The notes below the pieces were generated by a model, which saw only the letters and a list, made by a program, of their open reading frames with translations, did no database searches and was not told the origin of the DNA. A stretch of DNA of 64,000 nucleotides from positions 930,001 through 994,000 of the forward strand of contig OZ244893.1 in assembly GCA_965221485.1 (NCBI GenBank). Direction: 5' to 3'. The translations under genes and the position numbers were made by a program. Below, one piece after another: positions 1-9,004 of this stretch; position 1 is the stretch's first letter, and every line of letters starts with the position of its first letter. This stretch comes from JAJEBT01 sp965221485 (GTDB lineage Bacteria; Pseudomonadota; Alphaproteobacteria; MPNO01; UBA830).

Positions 1-1152
1 CAGGCCTCCGAACAGCCCTGAACCGGTAATGGCAACGGCCATGATGTGGCCGCTGCCATCGGACAACCAGCCAACCGCAATCGCAACCAATGATGCAGCA
101 GCAAATTGCAGAAAGCCGATCAGTGATGAGGCGGCACCGGCCATGTGGGGAAACGGGGAGATGGCTCCCGCAGTTGCATTGGGGACGATCAGGGAAAAGG
201 ATATCAGGAACAGGGCCGCGGGAATGACGACTGCCAGCACCGGTTGCGTGACGAGGATTGTCCACGCCACCATTGCAAGTCCGGAACCAAGACTTGCCAG
301 GATACCGATTTGCAACAGTCTGTCCATGGCGATCCTGCCGATGAGGAAGCCGCTGGCAAAAAGCATCACAGCCTGGGGAATCATGACCGCAGCAAAACAC
401 AGGCTGAATTCGGGCAGTGTCAGTCCGGAACCGCCGATCAGGACCAGGGGGGCGCCGGCCAGAAAGGCGAAGAGGCCGCAAAAGGCCGAAACGGAGCAGA
501 ACGCATAGCCGATGAACGTACGGTTCAGGAGTATTGCCCTGAAATTCCCGAGAATATGCGTGCGCGAAAGCGCGTCCGGATTCTTCGCAGGAATCGATTC
601 GCGGTAAAGAGAGATCACGAGGACAAGGTTCAGACCGCCATAGGCGGCGAAATACCAGAATAGCCAGCGCCAACCGAACGTGTCTGTGATCCAGCTTCCA
701 AGGAACGGAGCTACAATGGGCGCGCAGGCGAGAATGACCATGACAAAGGCGAGCAACCTTGCGGCGGCTTCGCGTTGATAATGATCGCGAATGATGGCGC
801 GGACCAGAGATTGGCCGATCGCAGCTGAAATACCCTGTATGAATCGCAAACCCTGGATAGCTTCCACGCTTCCTGCTGATGCACATGCGACCGAGGCAAT
901 GATATAGGCGGCGAGACCAAACAGAAGAACCGGTTTTCGCCCGAAACGGTCAGCAAAGGGTCCAAAAATGAGCTGACCGACGGCCAGCCCAAGTACGAAC
1001 AGACCAAGGCTTACCTGAATTTCTCCACTATCGGAGGCGAGGGACGCAGCAATCCTCTGGACGGCCGGAAGGGTCATGTCGACCGTCAGCGGTTCGATCC
1101 CGGTCAACGACCCGAGGACCAGTATGAGTATGAAATAGTTTCGTCGGTTCAA
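1..1152 (-). CDS. Bcr/CflA-family MFS drug efflux transporter (3' end cut by window edge)
   Basis: Inner-membrane proton-driven exporter of the major facilitator superfamily. The minus strand is open without a stop from about 1155 to position 1 (384 codons here). The protein begins MNRRNYFILILVLGSLT, has the MFS loop 2-3 motif GPFADRFGRKP and then alternating hydrophobic helices, with the FLGSWI segment and TM layout of the Bcr/CflA drug-resistance group. The start is a TTG at 1150-1152: an in-frame stop lies six codons upstream, no ATG or GTG fits, and a GAGGGG ribosome site lies 6 bases before it. It is divergent from the amidohydrolase at 1338. Substrate cannot be told from sequence; the C-terminus lies outside the window. 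Confidence 0.85.
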   Translation of the reverse strand, partial: MNRRNYFILILVLGSLTGIEPLTVDMTLPAVQRIAASLASDSGEIQVSLGLFVLGLAVGQLIFGPFADRFGRKPVLLFGLAAYIIASVACASAGSVEAIQGLRFIQGISAAIGQSLVRAIIRDHYQREAAARLLAFVMVILACAPIVAPFLGSWITDTFGWRWLFWYFAAYGGLNLVLVISLYRESIPAKNPDALSRTHILGNFRAILLNRTFIGYAFCSVSAFCGLFAFLAGAPLVLIGGSGLTLPEFSLCFAAVMIPQAVMLFASGFLIGRIAMDRLLQIGILASLGSGLAMVAWTILVTQPVLAVVIPAALFLISFSLIVPNATAGAISPFPHMAGAASSLIGFLQFAAASLVAIAVGWLSDGSGHIMAVAITGSGLFGGL

Positions 1153-1337
1153 CTTCGTGCCCCTCGATCATGGTGACGGGGTTCGCGACGTTTCCGACTC
1201 GCGGGCAGGATACAGCCTTCGCCGGCCGATGTCGGTTGTCGCTTCATGATATGGTCATGGGCGAATGACGTTCGTTCACCGCGTCCGGGTCCTCAAGGGA
1301 TCCGAAACGGCGAGACAGGCAGAAATCGGAGTCCCGC

Positions 1338-2210
1338 ATGAAATTTCCACCTCCCCCGCATCCATCACCCCGAAAACCGGTCTTTCAGGTCCCGCCCGGC
1401 GCCTGTGATACCCATGTCCATGTCTTCGGTCCGTCCGACAGATTTCCTTATGATGCTGCCGCCAGCTATCGTCCGGTCGATGCGCCGAAAGAAAAACTGC
1501 GGGCACTGCATGATCATCTTGGGTTCGAACGTTCTGTGATCGTACAGGCAACCTGCCATGGCACTGACAATTCAGCCACAATGGACGCCATTGCGTCTTC
1601 GAATGGATCGTGGCGGGGGGTAGCCATCGTCGATGAATCTTTTTCCGAGAACGATTTTCTGGAACTTCACGAAGGCGGTATTCGTGGCGTCCGTTTCAGT
1701 TTTGCGCGGCATCTCAGCGGTCCCCCGGATTTTGGTCAGGTACACAGGATTGCCGAAAAGCTGGATGGTCTGGGATGGCATCTTGAAATCTATATCGAAG
1801 AACAGGATATCGTGGAGTTTGGGGTTGAGCTGCGACAATTCAGGCTGCCGATCGTCTTTGATCACATGATTCGTATCAATGTCGAGGCGGGGGTTGATTC
1901 GGTTCCGTTCCGGACACTGATTGACTTCATGCGCAATGAAAATGTCTGGGTCAAGATATCCTGTGCCGAGCGGCTTTCGAGAACCGGGGCGCCCTACGAG
2001 GATGTGGTTCCTTTCGCGAGGGCGCTTATCGATGCCAACCCCGCCCGTGTCCTATGGGGTACGGACTGGCCCCATCCAAATTTATGGGATGGCATGCCGG
2101 ATGAGGGCGATCTGGTCGATCTCATCGAGCGCTATGCACCGGATCCGGAAGTGCGGAACAGGCTGCTGGTCGACAATCCTACCGAACTTTACGGATTTGG
2201 GCCCGTCTGA
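1338..2210 (+). CDS. Amidohydrolase-2 family hydrolase (2-pyrone-4,6-dicarboxylate lactonase-like)
   Basis: A 290-residue TIM-barrel metal-dependent hydrolase. The N-terminal metal motif is intact (DTHVHVFGP, residues 24-32), an internal FDHMIR segment supplies a further histidine, and the C-terminal GTDWPHPN carries the usual catalytic aspartate. The overall pattern fits LigI-like 2-pyrone-4,6-dicarboxylate lactonases and related predicted metal-dependent hydrolases of the TIM-barrel fold; lactone substrates are therefore likely, but the exact one is unknown. A GGAG ribosome site lies 6 bases before the ATG. It stands alone, divergent from the MFS gene and convergent with the acyl-CoA dehydrogenase. 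Two other, more distant amidohydrolase-2 proteins occur in the window (19084 and 28292). Confidence 0.85.
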   Translation: MKFPPPPHPSPRKPVFQVPPGACDTHVHVFGPSDRFPYDAAASYRPVDAPKEKLRALHDHLGFERSVIVQATCHGTDNSATMDAIASSNGSWRGVAIVDESFSENDFLELHEGGIRGVRFSFARHLSGPPDFGQVHRIAEKLDGLGWHLEIYIEEQDIVEFGVELRQFRLPIVFDHMIRINVEAGVDSVPFRTLIDFMRNENVWVKISCAERLSRTGAPYEDVVPFARALIDANPARVLWGTDWPHPNLWDGMPDEGDLVDLIERYAPDPEVRNRLLVDNPTELYGFGPV

Positions 2211-2398
2211 TCCTACTGAAACTGCCGGCAGCATGACCCTATCGAGGGCCAGTTTGCAGCGATCCGGGATCGGGACGTCGGGTCATCCGTTCATCCCGAA
2301 AACCCGAACGTCGACCGGTTCCCGCGCGGAACAGCGAATCAGGAAGTGGCGGGATGGTTCGTCAAGAGAGGTCTGTGAGAAAAACCCTGGCAATCCGC

Positions 2399-3556
2399 TT
2401 ATCCATATTGGTTGAACACGTGCCTCTGCAGTGCGTGCTTCAGAATTTCTTCGGGTCCTTCGGTAATCATGAAGGAACGCGCATCCCGCCAAAGTTTTTC
2501 GATCGGAAGATCGGTGGTGAGGCCGACACCGCCATGAATCTGCATGCAGCGATCCGCCGCTTCGAACGCCTTGCGATCGCCGAGATACTTGCACATGTAG
2601 GACTCCCAGCGAATGTCTTCGCCGTTGTCATAGCGTGCTGCGGCCGCGTAATTCATCAGGCGCATCATATGGATGTCAGCATAGGTGTCGACCAGCATCC
2701 ATTGCACGGCCTGTCGTTCTGACAGGGGCTTGCCGAACGTCACGCGATCCCTCGCATAGGAGGCTCCGAGTTCCAGGCAACGCTCCATCGTGCCTATTCC
2801 GATCGCTCCATGGCGAATGCGCCCCATTGTGATCCATGTTTGTGCCATGCGAAATCCGTCGCCTTCCTTGCCCACAAGGTTTTCCACCGGGACCCGGACA
2901 TCATCAAAAGCCATTTCGCAAGGTTGGTCGTCCATCATGGTCTGTTGCTTGCGGAGGATCTTTACCCCTGGCGTATCCGCGTCAACCAGAATGCATGAAA
3001 TACCGCCTCGCGCACCTTTCTCCGGGTCCGTGACACAAATCACCTGGAAAAAGTCTGCTGTATCGGCACCCGTAATGAAACGTTTTGTGCCGTTGATAAC
3101 GAAGACGTTCCCGTCGCGGACGGCTGTCGTCTTCATCCCCGACGGGTCGCCTCCGGCATCGGGTTCAGTCTGGGCAAATCCTGGCTTTTTCGTACCCTCG
3201 ACGCATGGCATGAGGTAGCGTTCCCTTTGCTCTGCATTCGCATAGGCGGCAAGCAACGGGCTGACATCGGGGCCAAATATCCACCGTTTGCGCCGGGGAA
3301 ACGCGATGGTGCGCCCCGTTTCTTCCCAGACGACAACCCTGGCGAGCAAACCCATTCCGAGACCGCCCAGGTCCTCCGGAACGTCGATACCCCAGATTCC
3401 CAGCTCCCGGGCCCGGCCCTCCAGTTTTTCACGAATAGCCGGCACCATTTCCGGGCCGTCATAGGCTTCACGTTCGATCGGAATCACTTCGTTGTCGATG
3501 AAACGACGAAGGGTGTCTTTGAGCATGCGCAATTCTTCGGGGAGCCTGTAGTCCAT
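2399..3556 (-). CDS. Acyl-CoA dehydrogenase
   Basis: FAD-dependent alpha,beta-dehydrogenation of an acyl-CoA thioester, passing electrons to ETF. The 385 residues have the normal three-domain layout: N-terminal helical domain, the flavin-binding middle with FAQTEPDAGGDPSGM and the NGTKRFITGADTADF strand, and the C-terminal four-helix domain with QIHGGVG and RDARSFMITEGPEEI, where the glutamate of EGPEEI sits at the catalytic-base position. The chain length and start (MDYRLPEELRMLKDTLRRF) match the family. The closest flavour is the short-branched or cyclohexanecarboxyl-type ACADs; substrate is not predictable. It is transcribed alone, on the opposite strand to both neighbours. Confidence 0.9.
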   Translation of the reverse strand: MDYRLPEELRMLKDTLRRFIDNEVIPIEREAYDGPEMVPAIREKLEGRARELGIWGIDVPEDLGGLGMGLLARVVVWEETGRTIAFPRRKRWIFGPDVSPLLAAYANAEQRERYLMPCVEGTKKPGFAQTEPDAGGDPSGMKTTAVRDGNVFVINGTKRFITGADTADFFQVICVTDPEKGARGGISCILVDADTPGVKILRKQQTMMDDQPCEMAFDDVRVPVENLVGKEGDGFRMAQTWITMGRIRHGAIGIGTMERCLELGASYARDRVTFGKPLSERQAVQWMLVDTYADIHMMRLMNYAAAARYDNGEDIRWESYMCKYLGDRKAFEAADRCMQIHGGVGLTTDLPIEKLWRDARSFMITEGPEEILKHALQRHVFNQYG

Positions 3557-3713
3557 CAGCTGATCGTCTCGTGGGATGCTTCATTGTTGATCCCATGATG
3601 AGATACTGTTTCAGGCTTGTCCATCAGGAGAGCAGGGGAGCCCGAAATCAGCCTTGATATGCAGGTGACACTGAATAATATGCCCGGGAAATGAAGTCCG
3701 AGGAGCTGAAACC

Positions 3714-4685
3714 ATGGGAATGCTGATTGATGGTCGGTGGATCGATGACGACGCAAAGTATCGCAGTTCACAAAGCGGTGACTTTGTCCGCCCCGATTCG
3801 GCCTTTCGGAACCACATTACGACCGATGGTTCTTCGGAATTCAACGCCGAGCCGCATCGCTATCACCTTTTTCTGGCACCGTCATGTCCATGGGCCCATC
3901 GCACGCAGATCGTCCGCCGTCTCAAGGGGCTTGAGGAGATCATATCGATCACGCTTTCGGACAAGCCTCGCAAGAGAAGTTGGGCCTATTCCCGGGGAAT
4001 CGACGACCTTCAGCCCGGAGAAGACGGAATTCTGGAACTGCATGACGTCTATATTGCGGCTGATCCCAATTGCACGGGGAGGGTTACCGTTCCAACACTT
4101 TGGGATCGCGAGAAAAAAACCATCGTCAACAATGAGTCGTCGGAAATCATCCGTATGCTCAACAGTGCGTTCAACCAGTGGGGTGATGCGTCACTGGACC
4201 TTTACCCTCCGGCGCACAGAGCGCAGATTGACAGTCTGAATGACCGAATTTACACGACCTTGAACAACGGCGTTTACCGTAGCGGATTTGCGCGAACCCA
4301 GGAGGCATACGAGCAGGCCGTTGGGCCTCTCTTCGAGACACTTGACGCCCTGGATACCCTTCTTTCCGGGCAGCGTTACCTGGTGACCGATTATCCGACC
4401 GAAGCTGACTGGCGCCTTTTTGTGACCCTCATCCGGTTTGATTTTGTTTATTTCAGCCACTTCAAGTGCAATCTCAGGCGAATCCAGGATTATCCGAACC
4501 TGTGGAACTACACGCTCGATCTTTATCAAAAGCCGGGCATTGCAGAAATCGTAGATGTCGAAGGGATCAAGCGCGGTTATTACGGAGGGCAGGCGAACGT
4601 GAATCCGACCGGAATCGTTCCCGTTGGCCCCAAAATCGATCTTTTCGGGATGCATGACAGGACCCGATTCAAATCCGCGGCCTGA
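3714..4685 (+). CDS. Glutathionyl-hydroquinone reductase (xi-class GST)
   Basis: Reduces glutathionyl-hydroquinones with glutathione, giving hydroquinone and GSSG; such enzymes accompany breakdown of aromatic or halogenated compounds and quinone stress. The catalytic motif CPWAHR is at residues 58-63 with the reactive cysteine at 58. The thioredoxin-like N-terminal half carries the cis-proline VPTLWD segment and the NNESSEI glutathione-binding stretch; the C-terminal half is all-helical and ends with GYYGGQ and GPKIDL, hallmarks of the YqjG/EcfG group. The 323-residue length is normal. The ATG is preceded by a clear GAGGAG site. No gene in the same direction follows closely. Confidence 0.92.
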   Translation: MGMLIDGRWIDDDAKYRSSQSGDFVRPDSAFRNHITTDGSSEFNAEPHRYHLFLAPSCPWAHRTQIVRRLKGLEEIISITLSDKPRKRSWAYSRGIDDLQPGEDGILELHDVYIAADPNCTGRVTVPTLWDREKKTIVNNESSEIIRMLNSAFNQWGDASLDLYPPAHRAQIDSLNDRIYTTLNNGVYRSGFARTQEAYEQAVGPLFETLDALDTLLSGQRYLVTDYPTEADWRLFVTLIRFDFVYFSHFKCNLRRIQDYPNLWNYTLDLYQKPGIAEIVDVEGIKRGYYGGQANVNPTGIVPVGPKIDLFGMHDRTRFKSAA

Positions 4686-5120
4686 AAACCTGCTCTCCAG
4701 ACGCCATCATGGGCACGGCCTTTGGACAGTACCGGGATTTATGACCAGGCGGGTGCCCTGCCTCCCTTCTGATGAGGTTCGCCCAGGTTTCGGGCTGGAA
4801 GATGCCAGAGGATGGCGATCGTGAAACAGAGCCTGGATCCGGCAGAAAAGCCTTGCGGGGCCGCACAGGCCTTATGGGGTGACGCGGCAAACCATACTGT
4901 GCGACCGGGATCTCATCCCGAACCGGTTATCACGGGTGCGTTCAAATCCTGGACCGTTATGTGTACCGTTATGTGTCGATGGCCGGTCTTTGACCCGCAT
5001 GGGTGTGACTTCACCACCTCGGGCCAGGGGGAACCGGGACCCGGCAGACAGTCCTTTTTTGGGAATTAGGCCAGGTCTGCCCATTGCTTCAGAGGTTGTC
5101 TGCCCGAACCGGCCGACGGG
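4686..5120. other. Intergenic stretch between convergent genes, no gene seen
   Basis: 435 bases between the GST-type gene and the convergent CobW gene. All frames are short and lack family motifs. It holds a 12-base perfect tandem duplication (4953-4976). No clear terminator stem with a T-run was found for either gene. Confidence 0.5.
4953..4976. repeat. Perfect 12-bp tandem duplication
   Basis: The unit ACCGTTATGTGT occurs twice head to tail with no spacer. It lies in non-coding sequence, and no third copy was noticed nearby. Confidence 0.8.
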
Positions 5121-6200
5121 TCAGCCGAACACCTCGTCTGCCTGCTTCTGGAGCCGGTCCAGAGTTTCCGTGATGAGGCTATCGGAGAGGTCCCGGGTGA
5201 TGAAAACGATGCGGGACCGGCGGTCATCATCAGGCCAGTTCGGCAACTCAACGGGATCGTGAAACAGATGCTGAACTCCATGAATCGCAAGCGGCCTGTC
5301 GCGGCCAGCTATGTTTACGATTCCCTTGATCCGGAGCAATTTATGTCCATGTTCCCCGATCAAAAACCGGATCCATGCGACAAAGGCGTCCCAGTTCAAT
5401 GGAGTATCGCGTGTAAGGCAAAAGGCGGATATGGCAGCATCGTGCCTGTTGACGTCATGATCGTGCCCTTGGTGATCGTGCCCGTGGTGATCATGACGGT
5501 GAGGCTGATAAGCTTCCTCCCGCAACCAGCGCTTGACGTCGATTGACTTGGTCTCCGGGTCATACAGCCCGGCATTGAAGAGCAGGTCCGGATCGATATT
5601 TCCGGATATTGCCCTGATCAGGGGGGCGCCGGGATTAAGGGCAGTCAGCCGTTGTTCGAGCGTTCCAGGTTCGCCGTCCTGAAGCAGATCGGATTTGGTC
5701 AGGACAATTCGGTCGGCAACGGCGGCCTGCTTGACCGATTCGGTATGTGAATCGAGCTGTTCTTCGCCGTTGACGGCATCCACCGTTGTAATAATCCCGT
5801 CCAGCATGTAACGGCTGGAAATGATGGGGGCCGTCATCAAGGTGTGAATGATCGGGGCCGGATCCGCCAGGCCTGTGGTTTCGATCAGGATCCTCCGAAA
5901 GGGAGGGATTTCTGCCCTCATTCGCTTGAGGTAAAGGTCGGACAAGGCCTTGACAAGGTCTCCCTGGACCGTGCAGCACAAACAACCGGAATTGAGCAGA
6001 ACGGTGTTTTCGTCAACATGTTCGACCAGTTGATGGTCGAGACCAATTTCGCCGAATTCGTTGATGATGACAGCCGTATCGGAGAGAAGGGGATGATGCA
6101 GAAGACGATTGAGCAACGTCGTCTTGCCGCTGCCCAGAAAGCCGGTCAGCAGAGACACCTGGATAAGGGGTTGTTCCGGGTCTGGTGTGGATTCAGGCAC
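5121..6200 (-). CDS. CobW/ZNG1-family GTPase (metal chaperone) with His-rich loop
   Basis: G3E-class P-loop GTPase of the COG0523 group, proposed to hand zinc or cobalt to client metalloenzymes. The Walker A GFLGSGKTT is at 20-28, the metal-binding CLCC motif at 73-76, the guanine-specificity TKSD at 168-171, and the C-terminal CobW_C domain runs from about 258. Between the domains lies a loop with repeated H-x-H/D pairs (residues 234-253), a likely metal-sensing or storage segment. The start is a GTG at 6200 that overlaps the end of the cystathionine lyase gene by 8 bases, so the two are translationally coupled. The metal and client are unknown; the sulfur-metabolism neighbours do not settle this. 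Confidence 0.9.
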   Translation of the reverse strand: MPESTPDPEQPLIQVSLLTGFLGSGKTTLLNRLLHHPLLSDTAVIINEFGEIGLDHQLVEHVDENTVLLNSGCLCCTVQGDLVKALSDLYLKRMRAEIPPFRRILIETTGLADPAPIIHTLMTAPIISSRYMLDGIITTVDAVNGEEQLDSHTESVKQAAVADRIVLTKSDLLQDGEPGTLEQRLTALNPGAPLIRAISGNIDPDLLFNAGLYDPETKSIDVKRWLREEAYQPHRHDHHGHDHQGHDHDVNRHDAAISAFCLTRDTPLNWDAFVAWIRFLIGEHGHKLLRIKGIVNIAGRDRPLAIHGVQHLFHDPVELPNWPDDDRRSRIVFITRDLSDSLITETLDRLQKQADEVFG

Positions 6201-7368
6201 CGTGATTCAGCCGGCCAAATCCGGCTTCGAGATCGGAAATCAGGTCATCGGGCGCCTCGAGACCGGCATGAATGCGGATGAGTTGCCCCGTTTCGTTCCA
6301 CCGCGTGGCTGTGCGGTTGGCGGCCGGATCCGATGGCAAGATCAGACTCTCATATCCCCCCCAGCTGGCACCCATGGCGAAAAATCGCATTCCGTCGAGC
6401 ATGGCTTCGATGGCTTCGTCCGAAAACCGGGGATTGAGAACAAACGAAAACAGTCCGCTCGCGCCAAGAAAATCCCGTTTCCACAACTCGTGTCCCGGAG
6501 ATCCTGGCAATGCCGGATGCAACACGCGCGCGACCTCCGGGCGTTGAGCAAGCCAGTTTGCCAGGACAAGTCCGGTTTCATGGTGACGTTGGAGCCGGAC
6601 CTTCAGCGTGCGCAAGCCGCGCAACGCGAGATAAACATCATCAGGACCGGAATTCGCTCCGAGGACAGCCGCCGATGGCCGGATCCGGTCCCAGCACTCC
6701 TGCGTGGATGTGATCAGTCCCATCATCACGTCGGAGTGTCCCACGATGTATTTGGTCGCGGCCATCGCACAGACATCTACGCCATGCTCGAACGGCTTGA
6801 AGTAGATGCCTGCAGACCATGTGTCATCCATAATGACGACGCATCCGCGCTTGTGCGCCTCGGCAGCGATCGCGGGAACATCCTGCACTTCGAAGGTGAG
6901 GGACCCGGGCGATTCGACATAGACAACTTTTGTGTTGTCACGAATGAGATCGCGGATACCGGCCCCCAGAGACGGGTCGTAATAGGTAGTTTCGACCCCG
7001 AAGCGGCCCACAAATTCATCACAGAATTTCCGTGTGGGGCCATAGACGCTGTCTACCATCAGGATGTGGTCACCCTGCTCCAGAAACGCCAGTAGTGCTC
7101 CATTGATCGCAGCCAGTCCCGAGGCGACCGCTACGGATCTGTATCCACCTGAAACAGCTGCAAATGCTTCTTCCAGCGCGTCATGTGTCGGTGTGCCATG
7201 GCGTCCATAGGTATAAACGCCGGGTTCCCAGCGCTGTTCCCGACGGCGGCGCATTTCCTTGACAGAACCCCACGCGATTGTGGACGCGTGATAGACGGGA
7301 GGATTGATAATGCCGTGGTTGGAAGCGGGATCACGTCCCGAGTGAACGATTTTTGTATCTTCCTTCAT
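6193..7368 (-). CDS. metC: Cystathionine beta-lyase-like PLP enzyme
   Basis: Cys/Met-metabolism PLP enzyme (fold type I) that would cleave cystathionine to homocysteine, pyruvate and ammonia. Visible landmarks are YGRHGTPTHDALE (54-66) for cofactor phosphate and tetramer contacts, DDTWSAG (181-187) with the aspartate that holds the pyridine nitrogen, and the Schiff-base lysine in ATKYIVGHSD (K206). The 391-residue length fits MetC of proteobacteria. An RBS (CGGAG) precedes the ATG. It lies 42 bp after the sulfurtransferase gene and overlaps the CobW gene, so all three probably share a transcript. Cystathionine gamma-synthase or other members cannot be fully excluded, but the sequence is MetC-like. 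Confidence 0.87.
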   Translation of the reverse strand: MKEDTKIVHSGRDPASNHGIINPPVYHASTIAWGSVKEMRRRREQRWEPGVYTYGRHGTPTHDALEEAFAAVSGGYRSVAVASGLAAINGALLAFLEQGDHILMVDSVYGPTRKFCDEFVGRFGVETTYYDPSLGAGIRDLIRDNTKVVYVESPGSLTFEVQDVPAIAAEAHKRGCVVIMDDTWSAGIYFKPFEHGVDVCAMAATKYIVGHSDVMMGLITSTQECWDRIRPSAAVLGANSGPDDVYLALRGLRTLKVRLQRHHETGLVLANWLAQRPEVARVLHPALPGSPGHELWKRDFLGASGLFSFVLNPRFSDEAIEAMLDGMRFFAMGASWGGYESLILPSDPAANRTATRWNETGQLIRIHAGLEAPDDLISDLEAGFGRLNHGA

Positions 7369-7410
7369 GAACTCCGGACCTGTAGGGCTGGGAAATTTGG
7401 GTTTCGTTGG

Positions 7411-8259
7411 TCAAGACAGGGTTGCGACAGGCGTGTCCGAACGGGTTCCCCACTCTGTCCACGATCCGTCATAGACTGCCACATCCTCCTTTCCGAGGAG
7501 ATGCAGTCCGAGTGCGAGGACGCAGGCCGTGACTCCGGAGCCGCAGCTGGTCATGACCGGTCGATCAAGATCGATACCTGCGGCTTCGAATCGGGCACGA
7601 ATTTCCTCTGCTGTCCGGAAAACACCGCTTTCGGAGCAAATCAATTCATCGAAAGGAAGATTCAGGCTCCCGGGGATATGCCCTGACCGGCATTCGGGGC
7701 GCGGCTCGGGTACGGTCCCAGCAAAACGACCCGCTGCGCGGGCATCAAGGAGCTGCTCCGTACCGGATTGAATATTGGCCCTGACCTGTTCCAGGTTACG
7801 CACCAATGCCGGAGACTTGCGGGCGCTGTAGGTCGTTGTTTCGGTTTTGGTCTGATTGCTTGCCAGTGGGAGCCCGGCAGCTTTCCATGCCTGCATTCCG
7901 CCATCCAGGATCGATTTGCGCTCATGGCCGAAGACCCGCAGGGTCCACCAGACACGGGGTGAGGTCATCAATCCGCAATTGTCATATACGACGACATGGT
8001 GTTGGTCAGAGATCCCGAGATCCTTCATCCAGCGCGAAAAGTCTTCTTCACCTGGTAACATATGCGGCAAGTGACTGTCAGGGTCGGCAATGGCATCGAT
8101 ATCCCAGAAGACCGCGCCCGGAATATGGCTGTGTCGATATTCCTCCGCTGCATTCCGTGCGACCGTCGGAAGAAACCAGGTTGCGTCGACGATTCGAACA
8201 GACGGTTCTTCGAGGTGGTTTGACAACCAGTCGACGTCGACGAGAGTTTCGGCAGTCAT
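7411..8259 (-). CDS. sseA: 3-mercaptopyruvate sulfurtransferase
   Basis: Two-domain rhodanese that moves sulfur from 3-mercaptopyruvate to an acceptor such as cyanide or thioredoxin. The N-terminal inactive rhodanese domain has HIPGAVFWDID and VVVYDN; the C-terminal domain carries the six-residue active-site loop CGSGVT with catalytic cysteine 239, which marks mercaptopyruvate rather than thiosulfate sulfurtransferases. I chose the ATG at 8259 (282 residues) because it gives the family N-terminus MTAETLVDVDWL and has an AGGTGG site; the longer open frame to 8370 adds cysteine-rich, non-conserved residues. First gene of the operon with metC and the CobW gene. Confidence 0.9.
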   Translation of the reverse strand: MTAETLVDVDWLSNHLEEPSVRIVDATWFLPTVARNAAEEYRHSHIPGAVFWDIDAIADPDSHLPHMLPGEEDFSRWMKDLGISDQHHVVVYDNCGLMTSPRVWWTLRVFGHERKSILDGGMQAWKAAGLPLASNQTKTETTTYSARKSPALVRNLEQVRANIQSGTEQLLDARAAGRFAGTVPEPRPECRSGHIPGSLNLPFDELICSESGVFRTAEEIRARFEAAGIDLDRPVMTSCGSGVTACVLALGLHLLGKEDVAVYDGSWTEWGTRSDTPVATLS

Positions 8260-8477
8260 ATCCACCTGGCTCCGATTCCTTTTCGTGGAGAGGGTGAGCA
8301 AAAAACGGTTCTGGCATGGTGTCTCTTTGGACGTATTCAGTCTATAGCAGCAGCACCAATCATCCAACAACCGCAGCAGCCCGAAAGGGGAAGGGCGTTC
8401 AACAGGTAACGGCCTGTGCCGGACCGCTTCCGATCACTGCCCCCGCATTTCTGCGAGCAGCCCGCCTTATGCCGGGT

Positions 8478-8933
8478 TCACCAGTAACGACCGGTTGAGC
8501 CGACGATAGCGTTGATCAGCCCGATCACCAGATTGGTCGTCACAAGCTGCCGGATCCGGTTGAGATGGGAACCGGCGCGAGGGAAATCCGTCTCCTGCAG
8601 GGCCTCGCGGAACTGTCTGTAAGGTCCGAACCAGAGATAAAGGTAGATAACGATCATGACCCAGCCCAAGCCTTGCATAAGATGACCGTTGAGGGGGAGC
8701 TCTGCAAAACTGCCCCATACCGAAAAGACCAGCCAGTATCCGCTGACAGGCAGAAGAATGACAGAGACCCAGACCCAGGGAAAGAACCTTGCGAACACGC
8801 GGCCCCAGAGCGGAGCCCTCACGGGCGGCTCGAGCTCACCCGCAGCAAGGCGCAGGACCATGATGGCGAAGAACATGCCGCCCACCCAGACAAGGGCGGA
8901 GAGCTGGTGAACGGCCTGGGCAGTGATGTCCAT
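8478..8933 (-). CDS. CopD-like four-helix integral membrane protein
   Basis: A 151-residue inner-membrane protein with about four hydrophobic helices. It has the N-terminal HQLSALVWVGGMFFAIMVLR segment typical of CopD/YcnJ-type and DUF2269-type proteins, with a conserved histidine and WxGG, followed by FPWVWVSVILLPVSGYWL. Such proteins are linked with copper uptake or tolerance, but the family is broad and the function here is not proven. A periplasmic copper chaperone gene of the PCuAC type is 2.3 kb away, giving weak support for a copper role. AAGGA precedes the ATG. It is divergent from the MoxR gene, with 71 bp between the starts. Confidence 0.7.
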   Translation of the reverse strand: MDITAQAVHQLSALVWVGGMFFAIMVLRLAAGELEPPVRAPLWGRVFARFFPWVWVSVILLPVSGYWLVFSVWGSFAELPLNGHLMQGLGWVMIVIYLYLWFGPYRQFREALQETDFPRAGSHLNRIRQLVTTNLVIGLINAIVGSTGRYW

Positions 8934-9004
8934 CTCGGAGTTCCTTGATCATTGATCCGGCCTACTCTAGTTTGCTGCCGCGCTCAGCAACAGGTGGCTT
9001 CAGA

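Noticed and set aside
711..1007. 98-residue minus-strand frame
   Set aside because: It is another frame of the MFS transporter gene, which has clear family features in its own frame.
4915..4975. tRNA-like T-loop (GCGTTCAAATCC)
   Set aside because: The flanking five bases on each side do not pair and no acceptor or anticodon stem can be built around it.
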